Positions 45,001 to 55,446 are shown, numbered from the stretch's first letter. The stretch: DNA of 64,000 nt from Lactarius indigo (GCA_025766275.1 JAFKAC010000025.1:62001-126000); one strand, 5' to 3'. Notes: generated by a model not told the origin, from the letters alone. Translations and numbers: made by a program.

Positions 45001-48000
45001 CGCGTTGTTCGTCGGCGATGCGTTCCAATGCGGTGGCGCGCTCCAAGCGATAAATCGCGTCGCGCCGATCGTCCTGCGTGCATTCGATCATAGCGCGGAG
45101 CTGGCTCACCCGCGCCCTGAGTTGATCCAGCTCATAGCTGGCCGCGCGGAAACGCGTAACCTCCGCGGTAAGCGACTCATCGTTGATACGATTGAGCGCG
45201 CGGTCGGTGATCTTGTCGGCTTCGAAGACGACGAGGTCTTCGTGCGGGTACGTGGGGCGGAGCGCCGCGGATACGTGGGGTTCTGCGTAGAGGGGCTTAC
45301 CATAGACGTGTGGTGAACCCGGGATGACTCCTAAGATGAGGGGGTCTGCCCCTCCGATAATCTGGACGTGCGACGCGTCCCTCTCTACTCTGTCTGGCCC
45401 GGTGATGGGGTATCGAATGTGATGGGGTCGTCGGTTCGCCTGGAACCCTTCAGGCGCAATGACGTGCACGGGGTCCTCGGCGGTGGTGAACGGACGGTGA
45501 TCGGCGGCACCAGGCACGCGCACACGTCCTCGATACATGGGGGACCCGTCGGAGTAGACGAGCCAGGGCGTGATGAGGGAATTATCAGGGTCGCGTTTCG
45601 TTCGAAGGAAGGGGTGTCTCGCCGGGTAATAATCTTCGTCGTCATGGCCAGCCTCAGCTGCCGCCATCGCTGCCGTCGCTCGCGCATCTCCCTCAGTCGG
45701 GCCGCTACCGAGTCCAGCTGCTCCTTCTGCCACGCTGCTGCCACTCTCTTCCAACCCTCCAACTCGTACTCCATCATCGCTTGAACACTGGTCGTTGCTC
45801 GGGAAAACTCCGTGAACGCCAATGAGGTCGTCGCTTGGGGGGATAGCGGCGATGGGTTCGCGCTCACCGCGATCGTTTCGGAAGACGTGGACGACGGCTC
45901 GGTCGTCGTCAGGGGTGGTCATTGGGTCTGGGAATCTGGTGACGACGTTGATCCATTCTTGCGCGGTGATGGGCCCCTCTGCTGGTGTAAGAGGCGTCCA
46001 TGGCGTGAGCTGAGTGTTGGGAACTTCGGTGTCGCTGTTCTCTGCAAGGAGGGCGCGGGCGTCTTCTGCAAGGGAGTCGAGGAGCTGCGCCTGTGTGACA
46101 TGTCGTAATGGAGAGGTGGGCATAAGAGTAGTGGTGGAGCGAAGGAAGAGGGGATGACTGTCCTCCATTCGAGCGACTCCCACTTTATCTCTTTTACCGT
46201 GGGTCTGTGCTTCCTGATATAGGCGAAGTGCTTCCGGTGCAAAGACGTCGTCCTTGTTGACCCACTGATTCTCCGAGTCGGGGTACCCCTTCCATTTGAT
46301 CAAGTATTGAAGGCGCCTTCCTCTGCCAAAGTGCCGAGTGTCTAGAATGGCCTCGACTTCGTATTCCTCTTCTCCATCAATCAGTTCGGGCGGTGGTCGT
46401 GTGAAGTTTTCCCCGTGTAAGGAAGTTTGTCTGTATGGTGTGAGAAGATCGATGTGAAACACTGGATGGATGCTCCACTGTGTGGGAAGTTCCAATCGAT
46501 AGTTGTACGGGGACATCACCTGTACCACCCGAAAGGGTCCGTGGCGCCGCGCTGCTAATTTCGCCGTAGGCTGATTGGTCCGAAGATGTTTGCCTTCGAG
46601 CCACACAAGATCGTTGATGTTGAATTTGGGCGTATCTTTGTTGCGCACCCATGATTCTTGCGCCTTCTTTATAAGGCGTTGGGCGTTGTCTCTAGCTTCT
46701 TTTAGCTGTGTCAGTCGCGCGGTCGCAAGGGGAATGGGAGATGGCTTATCCGTCCAGTCCGCTTGCGGGTTATACCCCATCAGAAGTTGGAACGGCGATT
46801 CTTTAGTGTGTTCATGTGGCCAGTTGTTGTGCGCAAACTCGGCAATTGGCAGATAGGCTTCCCAGTTGTCTTGCCGCTCGTTTACCCAAAATCGTAGGTA
46901 CTGTTCCAGCCATTGATTAGTTCGCTCGGACTGTCCATCAGTACGTGGGTGGTATGCGGTCGATATGTTCTGCTGAATCCCCAGAATGCGGCATACTTCT
47001 CTGGTGAACTTGGATGTGAAGCGTGGATCGCGATCGCTTATTATCTTGCGCGGCAACCCGAAGCGTTTGAACACGTGGGCGATATACAGAGTCGCCGTTT
47101 CTTCTGCGGTGATTTCTTCTCGACATGGGATAAAAACTGAGGCCTTACTGCAATCGTGGTCCGTGACTGTCAGTATACTGTCATATCCCTTGGAGACAGG
47201 GAGTTTGGTGATGAAGTCCACGGCTACCGTATGGAATGGCGTGGCTTCTAGTATTGGCGTGATGGGATGCAGCGCGGCTCGGATGGGCCTCGTGTTGACT
47301 TTATTCCTTTGGCATTCCGCGCAACCTTGCACGTATTCATATACGTCTTTTCGAAGTCGCGGCCACCAGTAGTGTCTCTCCAAGATGCGTTGAGTTTTCA
47401 CAATTCCCGGGTGGCCGTGTATCGGCAGGTCGTGATGATCGTGTATTAGTATTCGTTGAGTCGATGCTGGTCCGGTGATTACGAACCTGCCGTCCTTATA
47501 CCATTCTCCTTGTATTTTCTTAAGGTGGTAAGGGTCGATCCATATCTTAATCACCTTTTCGTCTTGTTGGTGACGTGGTTGTAGTAGATTCGGGTTGGCG
47601 ATGAAGGTGCGCGCGGTGTTAAGGGTTCATACAAAGATTTCAGGGGGTAGGACCACTACTTCGCTATTGTCCCCGACGCCTTGGTCGTAATCCGGTCGTC
47701 TTGACAGTGCATCTGCCCGTCCGTTGTTCTTTCCCTTAATGTGATGAATTTCGAAGTCGTATTCAGAAAGTTCGAGTACTTCCCTGGCGACTCGTCTGCT
47801 GATCTTTTGTGGTGACTTCCAGTACTGTAGGTTTAGGTGGTCCGAATAGATCTTGATCTTGTGAGGGGCACCTGCGAGAAGCGGTCGCCAGTTTCGTAGG
47901 GCTTTGACTATCGCGAGCAGCTCTAGGTCGTAGATGTCATAGTTTCTTTCGGCTTCGGAAAGCGTCGCCGAGTAGTAACCTATGGGGTGTCGCTTGCCGT

Positions 48001-51000
48001 CAGATTTCTTTTGTAGTAATACGGCTCCCACCACATAGCCCGAAGCGTCTACTTCCAATTCGAATGGGTCTTGAAGGACGGGGTGTGCTAACACCGGTTC
48101 CTCTGTCACAAGTCGTTTTAGGGTGTTAAACGCCTTTTCCTCTTCCTCCGTCCATCGCCATTCTTCGTCTTTTCGTGTTAGTTTGGTGAGTGGTTTGGCG
48201 TGAGTTGCGAAACCGCGGATAAAGAGTCTGTAAAAGTTACAGAAGCCGAGGAAAGAACGGACGTCCTTGACTTTTGTTGGCGTTGGCCAGTCCTTGATGC
48301 CCTGAACTTTTACAGGGTCCATTCGGGTCACCCCCCTTTCAAGGATTACCCCCAGGTAATCCATCCGCGGTTGATGGAACAGGCACTTTTCGAGTTTGAA
48401 ATAGAGATCGTGCTCCTCCGCTACACGCAAAACATCGCAAACGGCGTCTACATGGGCCGTTAGGTCGTGATCAAAGTGAGTAGCAATGCCAATGTCGTCC
48501 ATATAGACGCGTATGGTAGTGCCCAAACGTTCGTGCTTTGCGATGGTGTCGCGATAGATATGGTTCATCATGGCTTGAAACGTGGCGGGGGAGTTGGTGA
48601 GCCCGAAGAACATGACTGTTGGTTCGAAGAGGCCGAATTTAGTTTTGAACGCTGCCTTCTCCTGGTCGCCGTCGCGGATGCGTATGTTATTGTAACCCCA
48701 TCGGATGTCGAGTTTAGTGTAGATGTGGGCATTACTGAGGTCTAGGATGAGGTCTTGTATTAATGGCAGCGGGTACTGGTTTCGAATAGTATGGGAGTTG
48801 ATGACCCGGTAATCCTGTACTGGGCGTAGTTTTCCGTCCTTCTTTTTAATGAAAAAGAAGGATGATGCGTACAGGGAGATAGAGGGACGTAAATATCCCT
48901 GCTTTAGTTTCTCCTCGAGGAATTCTTTGAGTTCGCTCTCCTCTTTCTGGGTCATAGGGTAAATTTTGCAGTCGATGGCGGCCGGCGCAGATGGTTTGAA
49001 ATCTATTGCGTGATCCCACGGCCTTGCCGGGGGGAAGCGGTGCGAGGCTTGCTCGTTGAAAAGTTTGGCAAACGTCGCGTATTCCTGGGGGAGCACTGCT
49101 GCCACTTGTTGTTGTTTTGCTTGTATAGCCAACTCCGTCGAGGTGGTGGCTCTAGCGAATGTTTCTTCGTCCAATTCCCGTACAATGTCTTCCTTTTCGG
49201 TCACAATGAGGGCTCGGACGGTCGTTGTTGATAGTAGGGCTTCGGTAGTCGCCAATATTACTGGCTGCATGTCGGGGTGCATGGTGGCGGCGGCCCAGCT
49301 AATTGTAGGTTCGAATGCGCTTAGCCATGGATACCCTAGCACCATGTCTTCGCTTCCAAGGTCGGTGACCAGGAAGGTCATTTGTTTTATCTGTCCCCGT
49401 GTTTTCACTTCTAGGTTAACATAATGAGTGATTAACCCAGCTTTGTTTTCCGTGTTGTCTATATTCCATATTTTACGAGGCGTATTCAGCAGTTGTGTTT
49501 GGATACCAGCTCTTCTTGCCAAGCTGGGTCGGATGAAGTTGTCGGTTGCGCCAGAATCGACTAGCGCATTTGTTTCAGTCGTTTGGTAATTCGTTCGGAC
49601 AGTTACTGGAATTCGCATAGATCGGTAGCGCGTTGTCACAATTACAGAATTACATTGAAGAGCCCTCACCCAGACTGACGGGTTTAGGCGTCCCGAAAAC
49701 CCTCTTTCCCCCACAGATCTTGAAGTATAAGATCTTTTACTTCATCCGTACTGTTGGCCACTTGTGTGAGCCATTCTTTGGCTTGTTCTCCCGCTGTCTT
49801 CATGCTTGCCGCATTTATTTGGGGTGCGGGCGTTACGCTTGGTGCCGGCGACATATATCCCGGCAGTGATGGTGCGTACTGTGATGGTGCGTATTGTGAG
49901 ACGGGTCCTTGAGGGTATCCCGTAGTTTCGGTCATGCGGCTGCTGGATGAGGCAGCCTGCCACTGCGGCTGCGCACACGGGTACGGGCAATTTCGTGAGA
50001 GGTGGCTGGGAGCGTGACAGTTATAACAGAGGACATTCCTTAGGTCCCTTCGAGATCCTCCTCTTCCTCGTCCTCTAGCCCCTGGTCCTCCTCTTGGGGG
50101 GAATGGTGGTGCAGGCCAATCACGGTGCGGTAGTTTATTGAAATCGATGTCTTCGGACCCCGCCAGCCTTACTCTTGCGCGATCAGCCGAGGTGTCCATC
50201 GCCCAGGGGTTAGTTTGTGGCAGGTTCTGCGGGAGCGTCCACCCCGCATTACCGCCCTGTTTCTTCGGTTGTGTTGTCGTATTTTTGTGTTCGTTGAGTC
50301 GTGCCTTGAGGTGGATGTAGTTTTTCTGCCGCTTGAGGACGGCCCTTTTCCAGTCGTCGAACGTGACGGGGTCGTCGAACTGGAACGCGTTTTTGAACAG
50401 TTCCTTGGGCAGACCCGACGTAAACAGGTCGATGGTTTGGGGTTCGTTGAGGCTATAGTGAGCTTTCCGCGCGAGCTGTTCGAAGTCATTGACGTACTTG
50501 TCAATGTCCTCCCCCATCATTTTGTACCCCTTTCGCAGTATGGCTTGAGCTTGCTCCCTTTCTAGCGTGTTTTCAAATCTTTGGCTGAACCCGTCGGCCA
50601 CGGCGTCCCATAGAGCGCGAGTGTAGGGACTTATTCCCCGTTGTATCTGTCTGTTGAGCCAGTTCAGGAAGGATAGGACCCATTCGCTGACCGCTCCGCC
50701 TTTGATGTAAGAGAGAAACAGAAGGCATCTTCTGTAGTCGTTGCGCATAATAGGGGCATCCAAATTCATGCCCCAATAAACATGCCACTGCGTTAGGAAT
50801 TGGTCTACTTTGAGTCTGTCGCCGTCGAAAATGGAAGGTGGCTCGCCGGTTAGTTTTTCGTTATGAGGTCCCCCTCCTCCGGCATCTCCACCTCCTCCTC
50901 CGCCGCCACCACCTCCTCCGCCTCCTGGCGGTCCTCTAGGTGGCATCCTTGGTGGCTCGGTTCTTTGTAAGTCAAACGGGATACCTCCTCCTGGTGGCGG

Positions 51001-52839
51001 TGGTGGGTCTTCGCTCGGCCCTCCTATTCCCGGTGGAAGGTCTAGCGCAGGTTGTCGTCCGGATGGGGGGTCTCCTCGATCCGACCCTATCGCTCGGAAG
51101 ATGGCTGCGTCGTCAGCAGTCATTCGCACGCCGGTTTCGGGGTTAATGGGCATGAGGATTTCTCGTGCTTCTTCTCGTATTGCGTGCGCTTCTTCGATTG
51201 CGACCTCTTCCATAGCTCTTGTTATGGTTGCCATAATAGCTGGTGATCGGATGTGAATTGGCTCTGGTTCTGTAATGTGTGCGGACTCAGCTCGTTCGAT
51301 GAGGAGATCTTGTATTGCTCCTCCGCTAGTTTCTGTTTGGTTTGGCTCTCGTCCTTCGCTTTCGTCTTGGCTTTGTTCTTCTTCTTCTGATACCACTTCT
51401 CCAGTAGAGTGTTCTCGTACCTGCCCGTCGATGGGGCCCCAATCTGCTCGGCTGTTGAGTTCTCGAGCGTCGATGTCGCACTGGTATCTAGGTCCTGCTG
51501 GTCGTATGACGTCCCACTGGGAATCTATGGGGTTCCACGCCACTTCCGTCCAACACAAGTGGTCGAAATTGAACTCAACTGGTCGGAACCTACTAGGTCC
51601 GTTGAACTCGACAAAGTAACCGGTTTCTTCTTGCCTCTCCCTCCAACTAGCAGCTTGTAGAAAGCGCGTGGGGACGTTGCGTTCTCCTCTTCTTGGGAGT
51701 GAATATGGACGGAAACTCGTCCACTGATCTCTTGTTGTTACGGCCACGGTGGAATCTTGGTCTTAATGTAACGCCGTCACGACGTTAGCTCGACTTGAGC
51801 TCTACAGAGGCGGTAACAACTTAGCGAATACTTCTGAAGACACGGAGGTCCAGGCGTAACGAGTTGTCTTGAAGACTCGGAGGTCCAAGCGTAGACAATG
51901 GTGAACACACGAAGGCGCACGACTTTGAAAGAGGCGATCGAGACAGAGAAAGAGATAGAGGGAGAAAAACGAGAAACAAGTGACGATTCAAGAAGACCAA
52001 GATGGCGTATCTTGGTCTTCGCAAAGCACTATAAATACAAGTCGAGCAGGCTTACAAGCGCTGCTATGAGTCACTGTAGGTAGCGTCCAACGTATCACAG
52101 AAACATCGCAAACCCTAATACTACTAGTACCTGTACTAGTGGTGTCGGTCATCAGTCAGCTATCGTACCGTATCTCCTATCGCACCGCCTATCACCGTAA
52201 GTAAGTCCGCAACTAATCTACCTTACCGCCGTAGTTGCAACCGGTACAGTAAGGGTCGAAACGCTCGAATCGTAACAGTTGGTCATGCGGCCGGAGTCAT
52301 TGTGTCCATCGTTGTGGCCGGTGCTTGAGGCACCGGAGGTGGACTAGACGGGAAGTGACGCTGGAGGCGGCGGGCTTTGATAGGGCAGACGTCGGCGTTG
52401 TCAGACTCCGCGGCAGGTCTCAAGTGTGTGGTCGATGGAGTAGAGCCCAATGGGCTGACAGAGACGCGGTGTGCTGACACAGACCCAGGTCATTTACGCT
52501 GGAAGTGGTCCGAATAGAAACATAGACTATATCTGCAAGCAATCACCTCTGATCGAGGTATTCCGAAGCTGTCATGTTATCGTCGAGAAAGCGTTTCAAC
52601 TCACGCATCGAACACTCAAACATGCGCCACCAGACATGACCACAACAATAGAGAGGTTGCGCACCCATATGCAAACATCTGGCCTGTGCGAATTTCGTCG
52701 TGGGAGGGCCGTGGAGCGGGAGATAACGGATAATATTGCAAGGGGTCTAGACTCGGAGGTAGTACATGCTAAGAGAGTTGTGCTACCTGTTGAAGAGGAA
52801 GCACATGAGATCGAGGCCGCGGATTTAGAGGTCCACTGA
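42041..52839 (+). CDS. DUF6589 protein, last intron invaded by gypsy element (4 exons)
   Basis: An 858-residue protein. Exons: 42041-42682, 42759-44242, 44297-44396 and 52489-52839; phases 0, 2 and 0 agree. Recognised from mushroom DUF6589 proteins by the order of AYDNFDINF, the LIHGDLLTKERLDTI block, FVVFLPGLFHYKMACVDALW, NPTGKPNAFRPMDWL and GPNRNIDYI...SPLIEVFRS. Exon 4 resumes the family pattern exactly after NNLYTK, so the gypsy at 44433-52277 lies inside the intron. Conserved aspartates in YDN and GDL resemble those of RNase H-fold transposases (inference). A nuclear-localisation-like RRPRKRSRK precedes exon 2. Whether an 8-kb intron is still spliced is unknown. Confidence 0.82.
44433..44943 (-). 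repeat. 3' LTR of the gypsy element
   Basis: Begins TGTAACGCCG and ends CGTAACA in plus orientation. It is 511 bp and differs from the other LTR at 44550s-44560s positions (CTTGGAGG/CTCGGAGG and GCATAGAC/GCGTAGAC). Confidence 0.95.
44944..44957 (-). other. Polypurine tract of the gypsy element
   Basis: AGAAAGGGAGGTGA on the minus strand, directly before the 3' LTR. It is the expected plus-strand primer site. Confidence 0.75.
44975..49714 (-). CDS. pol: Pol polyprotein, interrupted by one in-frame TGA
   Basis: Polyprotein in the -1 frame relative to gag, overlapping it by at least 31 nt, so probably made by frameshifting. Domains in order are: aspartic protease (LVDSGATDNF, about residues 51-60), reverse transcriptase (YMDDIGIA), RNase H (LEVDASGYVVGAVLL), an integrase zinc finger of HHCC type (HGHPGIVKTQR, CAECQRNK), an integrase core (AVDFITKLP, SDRDPRFTSKF, TDGQSERTNQ), and a chromodomain (YLIKWKGYPDSENQWV). 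A tail of about 400 residues without known domain follows. At 47629-47627 a TGA separates RNase H (…PPEIFV) from integrase; the frame is otherwise continuous. It fits a CGA to TGA transition. A readthrough role cannot be excluded. Confidence 0.9.
49684..51747 (-). CDS. gag: Gag polyprotein
   Basis: Capsid/nucleocapsid precursor, about 687 codons. It has an acidic N-terminal part, a glycine/proline-rich stretch with a run of glycines, a retrotransposon gag core (TQWHVYWGMN...FSQRFENTLEREQAQA) and a CCHC knuckle, CYNCHAPSHLSRNC. The likely start context reads CACCGTGGCC; an ATG here would give a perfect Kozak context, so the start codon seems lost by an A-to-G change. The next in-frame ATG lies far downstream. 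It stops at 49684 within the pol overlap. Confidence 0.88.
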   Translation of the reverse strand: MAVTTRDQWTSFRPYSLPRRGERNVPTRFLQAASWRERQEETGYFVEFNGPSRFRPVEFNFDHLCWTEVAWNPIDSQWDVIRPAGPRYQCDIDARELNSRADWGPIDGQVREHSTGEVVSEEEEQSQDESEGREPNQTETSGGAIQDLLIERAESAHITEPEPIHIRSPAIMATITRAMEEVAIEEAHAIREEAREILMPINPETGVRMTADDAAIFRAIGSDRGDPPSGRQPALDLPPGIGGPSEDPPPPPGGGIPFDLQRTEPPRMPPRGPPGGGGGGGGGGGGGDAGGGGPHNEKLTGEPPSIFDGDRLKVDQFLTQWHVYWGMNLDAPIMRNDYRRCLLFLSYIKGGAVSEWVLSFLNWLNRQIQRGISPYTRALWDAVADGFSQRFENTLEREQAQAILRKGYKMMGEDIDKYVNDFEQLARKAHYSLNEPQTIDLFTSGLPKELFKNAFQFDDPVTFDDWKRAVLKRQKNYIHLKARLNEHKNTTTQPKKQGGNAGWTLPQNLPQTNPWAMDTSADRARVRLAGSEDIDFNKLPHRDWPAPPFPPRGGPGARGRGRGGSRRDLRNVLCYNCHAPSHLSRNCPYPCAQPQWQAASSSSRMTETTGYPQGPVSQYAPSQYAPSLPGYMSPAPSVTPAPQINAASMKTAGEQAKEWLTQVANSTDEVKDLILQDLWGKEGFRDA
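51754..51764 (-). promoter_or_regulatory. Candidate self-priming primer-binding site
   Basis: AAGACCAAGAT, two bases inside the 5' LTR end. It is exactly complementary to ATCTTGGTCTT in the LTR (minus strand 52003-51993), which starts 34 bp after the start of a TATTTATA box (52037-52030), that is, where the transcript should begin. This is the arrangement of Tf1/sushi elements, whose mRNA 5' end primes reverse transcription. No tRNA-type TGG site is present. Confidence 0.65.
51767..52277 (-). repeat. 5' LTR of the gypsy element
   Basis: 511 bp. It contains TATTTATA (52037-52030, minus strand) and the hairpin AAGACCAAGAT...ATCTTGGTCTT (about 51993-52020). Confidence 0.95.
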
Positions 52840-55128
52840 CCGTAAATACATTCTCATTTGGGCCTTGCACACCTCCTGTATGCGGCTTGTAATTCGGACA
52901 GATGCGATTAGAAGCTATGGGGGTAACCATGAACAACGTAGACACGAACTATTACAAAATAACGACATACCTATGTGCGTGTTGCTGCCACATGCACTAC
53001 ATCGCCTCGTGCGGGGCAGTTTGGGGTCATTTGAACTTGGTGTCGATTGGGCAACTGACAACCTCTGCACGGTGGATGGCCCGGGCAGATTCCCGGCAGG
53101 CTGCAGAGCTGGTCTAGACAAACCAGCGTTAACAGGTGGGATGTGTTTCTCGATGATATCGAGAATCTCCGCGCCCCAGCGATCGGTATACCGCCAACTG
53201 ACTTGGGCATGAATTGACGCGAGATCGGAGACCTGCTCGAAATGGGCCAACTCCACTAAGCGTTCGAGTACATCGTCGGTCATGATGAGCTGGGGTCCGA
53301 ACATATCATCATCGCCCACAGTGCTCAGGAGCTGGTTTCTCCGCCAGTCTTGCAAGGCGGTCTTGAGCCTCGTGTCTGTGCTGGTCAACTCGTACCGGCC
53401 CGCCTTGAATTTGCTCGGAGCCCGACTTTGTTTTGAGGCAGATGTTTTGGGGAGCGGTAGAATAAACGACCCGGGGTTGCAGATATCACAGCACAAACGG
53501 GAGCCCTTGACAACACATCGCAGGCAATTAGAACAGGCAATCGATGGAGACGCTGGCCGCGGGTCAAACCGAGTCCCAGTAAACAGATTCCAAACACGTA
53601 CATGGACGATTACCAAAGAACTCATTTGATATTCCACGGCGACAGACCCCTCGTGAACGTGCGTTGATATACGCATCCATGGCAGCCTCTTCGTAATTCT
53701 CGTGTTTCTCCTCTTGGACAATCAACCTGCCCGTTGTACGCGGTGCACCAGAATCAGGCTCTGGTTGATCGCGCTGGTGGCGAGGCCGCTTCCGTGAAGA
53801 TGGGCCAGCCTTCCCACTCTGCACATGCGCACTCGTTGATGTTGATGTTACATCCACTGTGTCTGGGACTCCATGCAGTTGCCTCTGCTGCGATTTCCCG
53901 GCATTCGTTGCCGCTTTCTGTTTGGTTTGCATGCGGCGGTCCATGAATTTCGGCTCGACAATATAAATCCCGGTAGCTTCAGTTGATGGATCTCTTGCTG
54001 CACGACCAAGACGCTGCCAGAGCATACAGAATGACTTTGTATGTTTCCACTGAACAACAAGCTCGATATTGCGCAGGTCAAGACCCTAACAACTGATTGG
54101 CACGACTTCAACAATTTATGGATAACGACGCACCATTCCAGCCGCATCGGTACAGAAGATCCCCCATATTTCACTTAAGCAAAGTTTCTTGATCGTTTCT
54201 GTCCGGAAGCTTGTACTCATACCAGAATGGAACCAGAGAAGCTTCCCGACAAGTTCAGAAGGCGCATGTGAACGAGCAAACAGGCAAAGTCTCTCCGTTT
54301 CTTTTCGGTCGTTACAAAAAACCATGAATGGGGGCGGTGGGGGATTCCCATCGAACCTAAGCACGCGGAGGATGTCATGGCACGAGTTTATAGGGTCCAG
54401 CATCTCCAAGGTAAGCAAGTGAATATTTGGGCGATCATTGCTGAGCCGAATCTCCCTAGTTCTCTCTGATCGCATCTGAAGAACAGACTTTATGTGGCCA
54501 AGAACACGAGACGGTAGCGTTGCAGATGCCGCGTAGAAGACAACATGTCCAGGGAGTAGCCAACGTAGCCTCCCAACTTCAGCGTACTCGGGGCGGAAAT
54601 CCCCTGACCACTGGCTGATACAGTGGGCCTCATCGAATATAATATTGTGCAGTCTGTTAACAAATTTCTTCAGCTTCCACAGTTCAAGGAACCTCTGGTC
54701 ATTAAGAACGCGCTCGAGACTTGTAATAATAACGCGGTACTTCAAGGACTCGATATCCTGTTCGCTACATTACTCAACGGATAGAGGCACTCATATAGGA
54801 CTCCCACCTCATATGTATCGTCTGACTCGGATGCAAGGTTTATTGCTGGGATTGAAACTGCTGACAGCTCTGCGACATATTTATCACCTAAGACAATTAA
54901 TGGTGTGATAACAATCGTGATCCCGTTTCTATTGAAAAGGAGCGGCATCCAGAACGTCAAGGTTTTTCCAGATCCTGTAGGTGCCAGAGTAACCAAGTCC
55001 ATTTGCTTTAGCTGAGTCAATGCGGCCTCAAGTTGCCATGTGCACGGAAAGAAGCCGAAGCGATCCTTGACAGCATCTCGCATGTCATTCAGAGAAGGAA
55101 GATCGACAGTGGAATCGAGCGAGGCCAT
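52769..55128 (-). CDS. RecQ-family DNA helicase of the inverted-repeat element (5 exons)
   Basis: A 714-residue ATP-dependent helicase. Exons: 55128-54808, 54757-54134, 54085-53614, 53552-52971 and 52914-52769; phases agree. Motifs: APTGSGKTLTF (Walker A), IFDEAHCISQWSGDFRPEY (DEAH), ASATLPSRV (motif III), FHSGMS (motif IV region), GMGLDLRNIELVVQW (motif V, formed across intron 54086-54133) and QRLGRAARD (motif VI). Behind the core are a cysteine cluster (CSNCLRC, CCDIC) and a final zinc-knuckle-like CSACGSNTHIASNRICPNY built across the last intron. The arrangement resembles the RecQ proteins found in many copies in mushroom genomes rather than the housekeeping RecQ. The last 71 nt overlap the DUF6589 3' end on the other strand. 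Confidence 0.88.
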
Positions 55129-55184
55129 TGCACAGAGAAGACGCGAAGGTGGGATTCGCGCATTCACATATTCACACATACACA

Positions 55185-55439
55185 CCAATGTCAAGCAAGC
55201 AATAAATTTATTATATTTTCCGAATACGGACACACGCGTTTACATTAAAAAAACATAAGGATCGACATGAAAGAGCACCATGCGTCACGCCCCGGGAGAA
55301 GCCGACACAAGTGTCCCCAGTCGGTGCGTAGCGTAACGAGGCGCTGAAGTTGGGATAAAAAAGGAAGTTGGGTGTGGGAAAGCACACGTGATTGATTAGG
55401 AGCCTCTTACGCGGAGCATCGAAACGGGAAGGAGTCTGG
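55185..55439 (-). repeat. Right terminal inverted repeat of RecQ/DUF6589 element
   Basis: Inverted counterpart of 41731-41987. The outer end reads GGAGTCTGG (55431-55439) on the plus strand. The RecQ ATG lies 57 bp from its inner end, so the repeat contains or borders the promoter. Confidence 0.85.
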
Positions 55440-55446
55440 TACTGGT
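55440..55446. repeat. Target-site duplication, right copy (TACTGGT)
   Basis: Direct repeat of 41724-41730, directly outside the right inverted repeat. Confidence 0.85.

Larger units (their letters stand above)
44433..52277 (-). mobile_element. Chromodomain Ty3/gypsy LTR retrotransposon (full length)
   Basis: A 7845-bp element on the minus strand. It has two 511-bp LTRs (TG...CA), target duplication GTTGG (44428-44432 and 52278-52282), gag, then protease, reverse transcriptase, RNase H, integrase and chromodomain. The LTRs differ at two positions by eye, so insertion is recent. The priming site suggests a self-priming Tf1/sushi-type element. Two defects are visible: GTG in place of an ATG at the likely gag start, and a TGA inside pol. 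Confidence 0.95.
41731..55439. mobile_element. RecQ/DUF6589 inverted-repeat DNA element
   Basis: A 13709-bp element (about 5.86 kb without the nested gypsy element and its target repeat). The ends are inverted repeats of about 257 bp beginning CCAGACTCCTTCCCGTTTCG, flanked by the 7-bp direct repeat TACTGGT. It carries two inward-facing genes, DUF6589 on plus from the left end and a RecQ-family helicase on minus from the right end, overlapping at their 3' ends. Both promoters lie in or at the inverted repeats. The inserted DNA lies in spacer sequence between SDR1 and SDR2. The clean ends and duplicated target show that it moved as a unit. Which gene product performs transposition is not known; I infer DUF6589 as the possible transposase and RecQ as accessory helicase. 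Confidence 0.85.

Noticed and set aside
45005..46120. Long plus-strand frames over the gypsy element
   Set aside because: They are mirror frames of pol on the minus strand and have no domain.
47627..47629. TGA in pol as selenocysteine or programmed readthrough
   Set aside because: No supporting structure seen; a simple CGA-to-TGA mutation is the more economical reading. Kept as a question in the findings.
52283..52480. Minus-strand 65-codon frame right of the gypsy element
   Set aside because: It lies inside the DUF6589 intron, has no domain and no counterpart.
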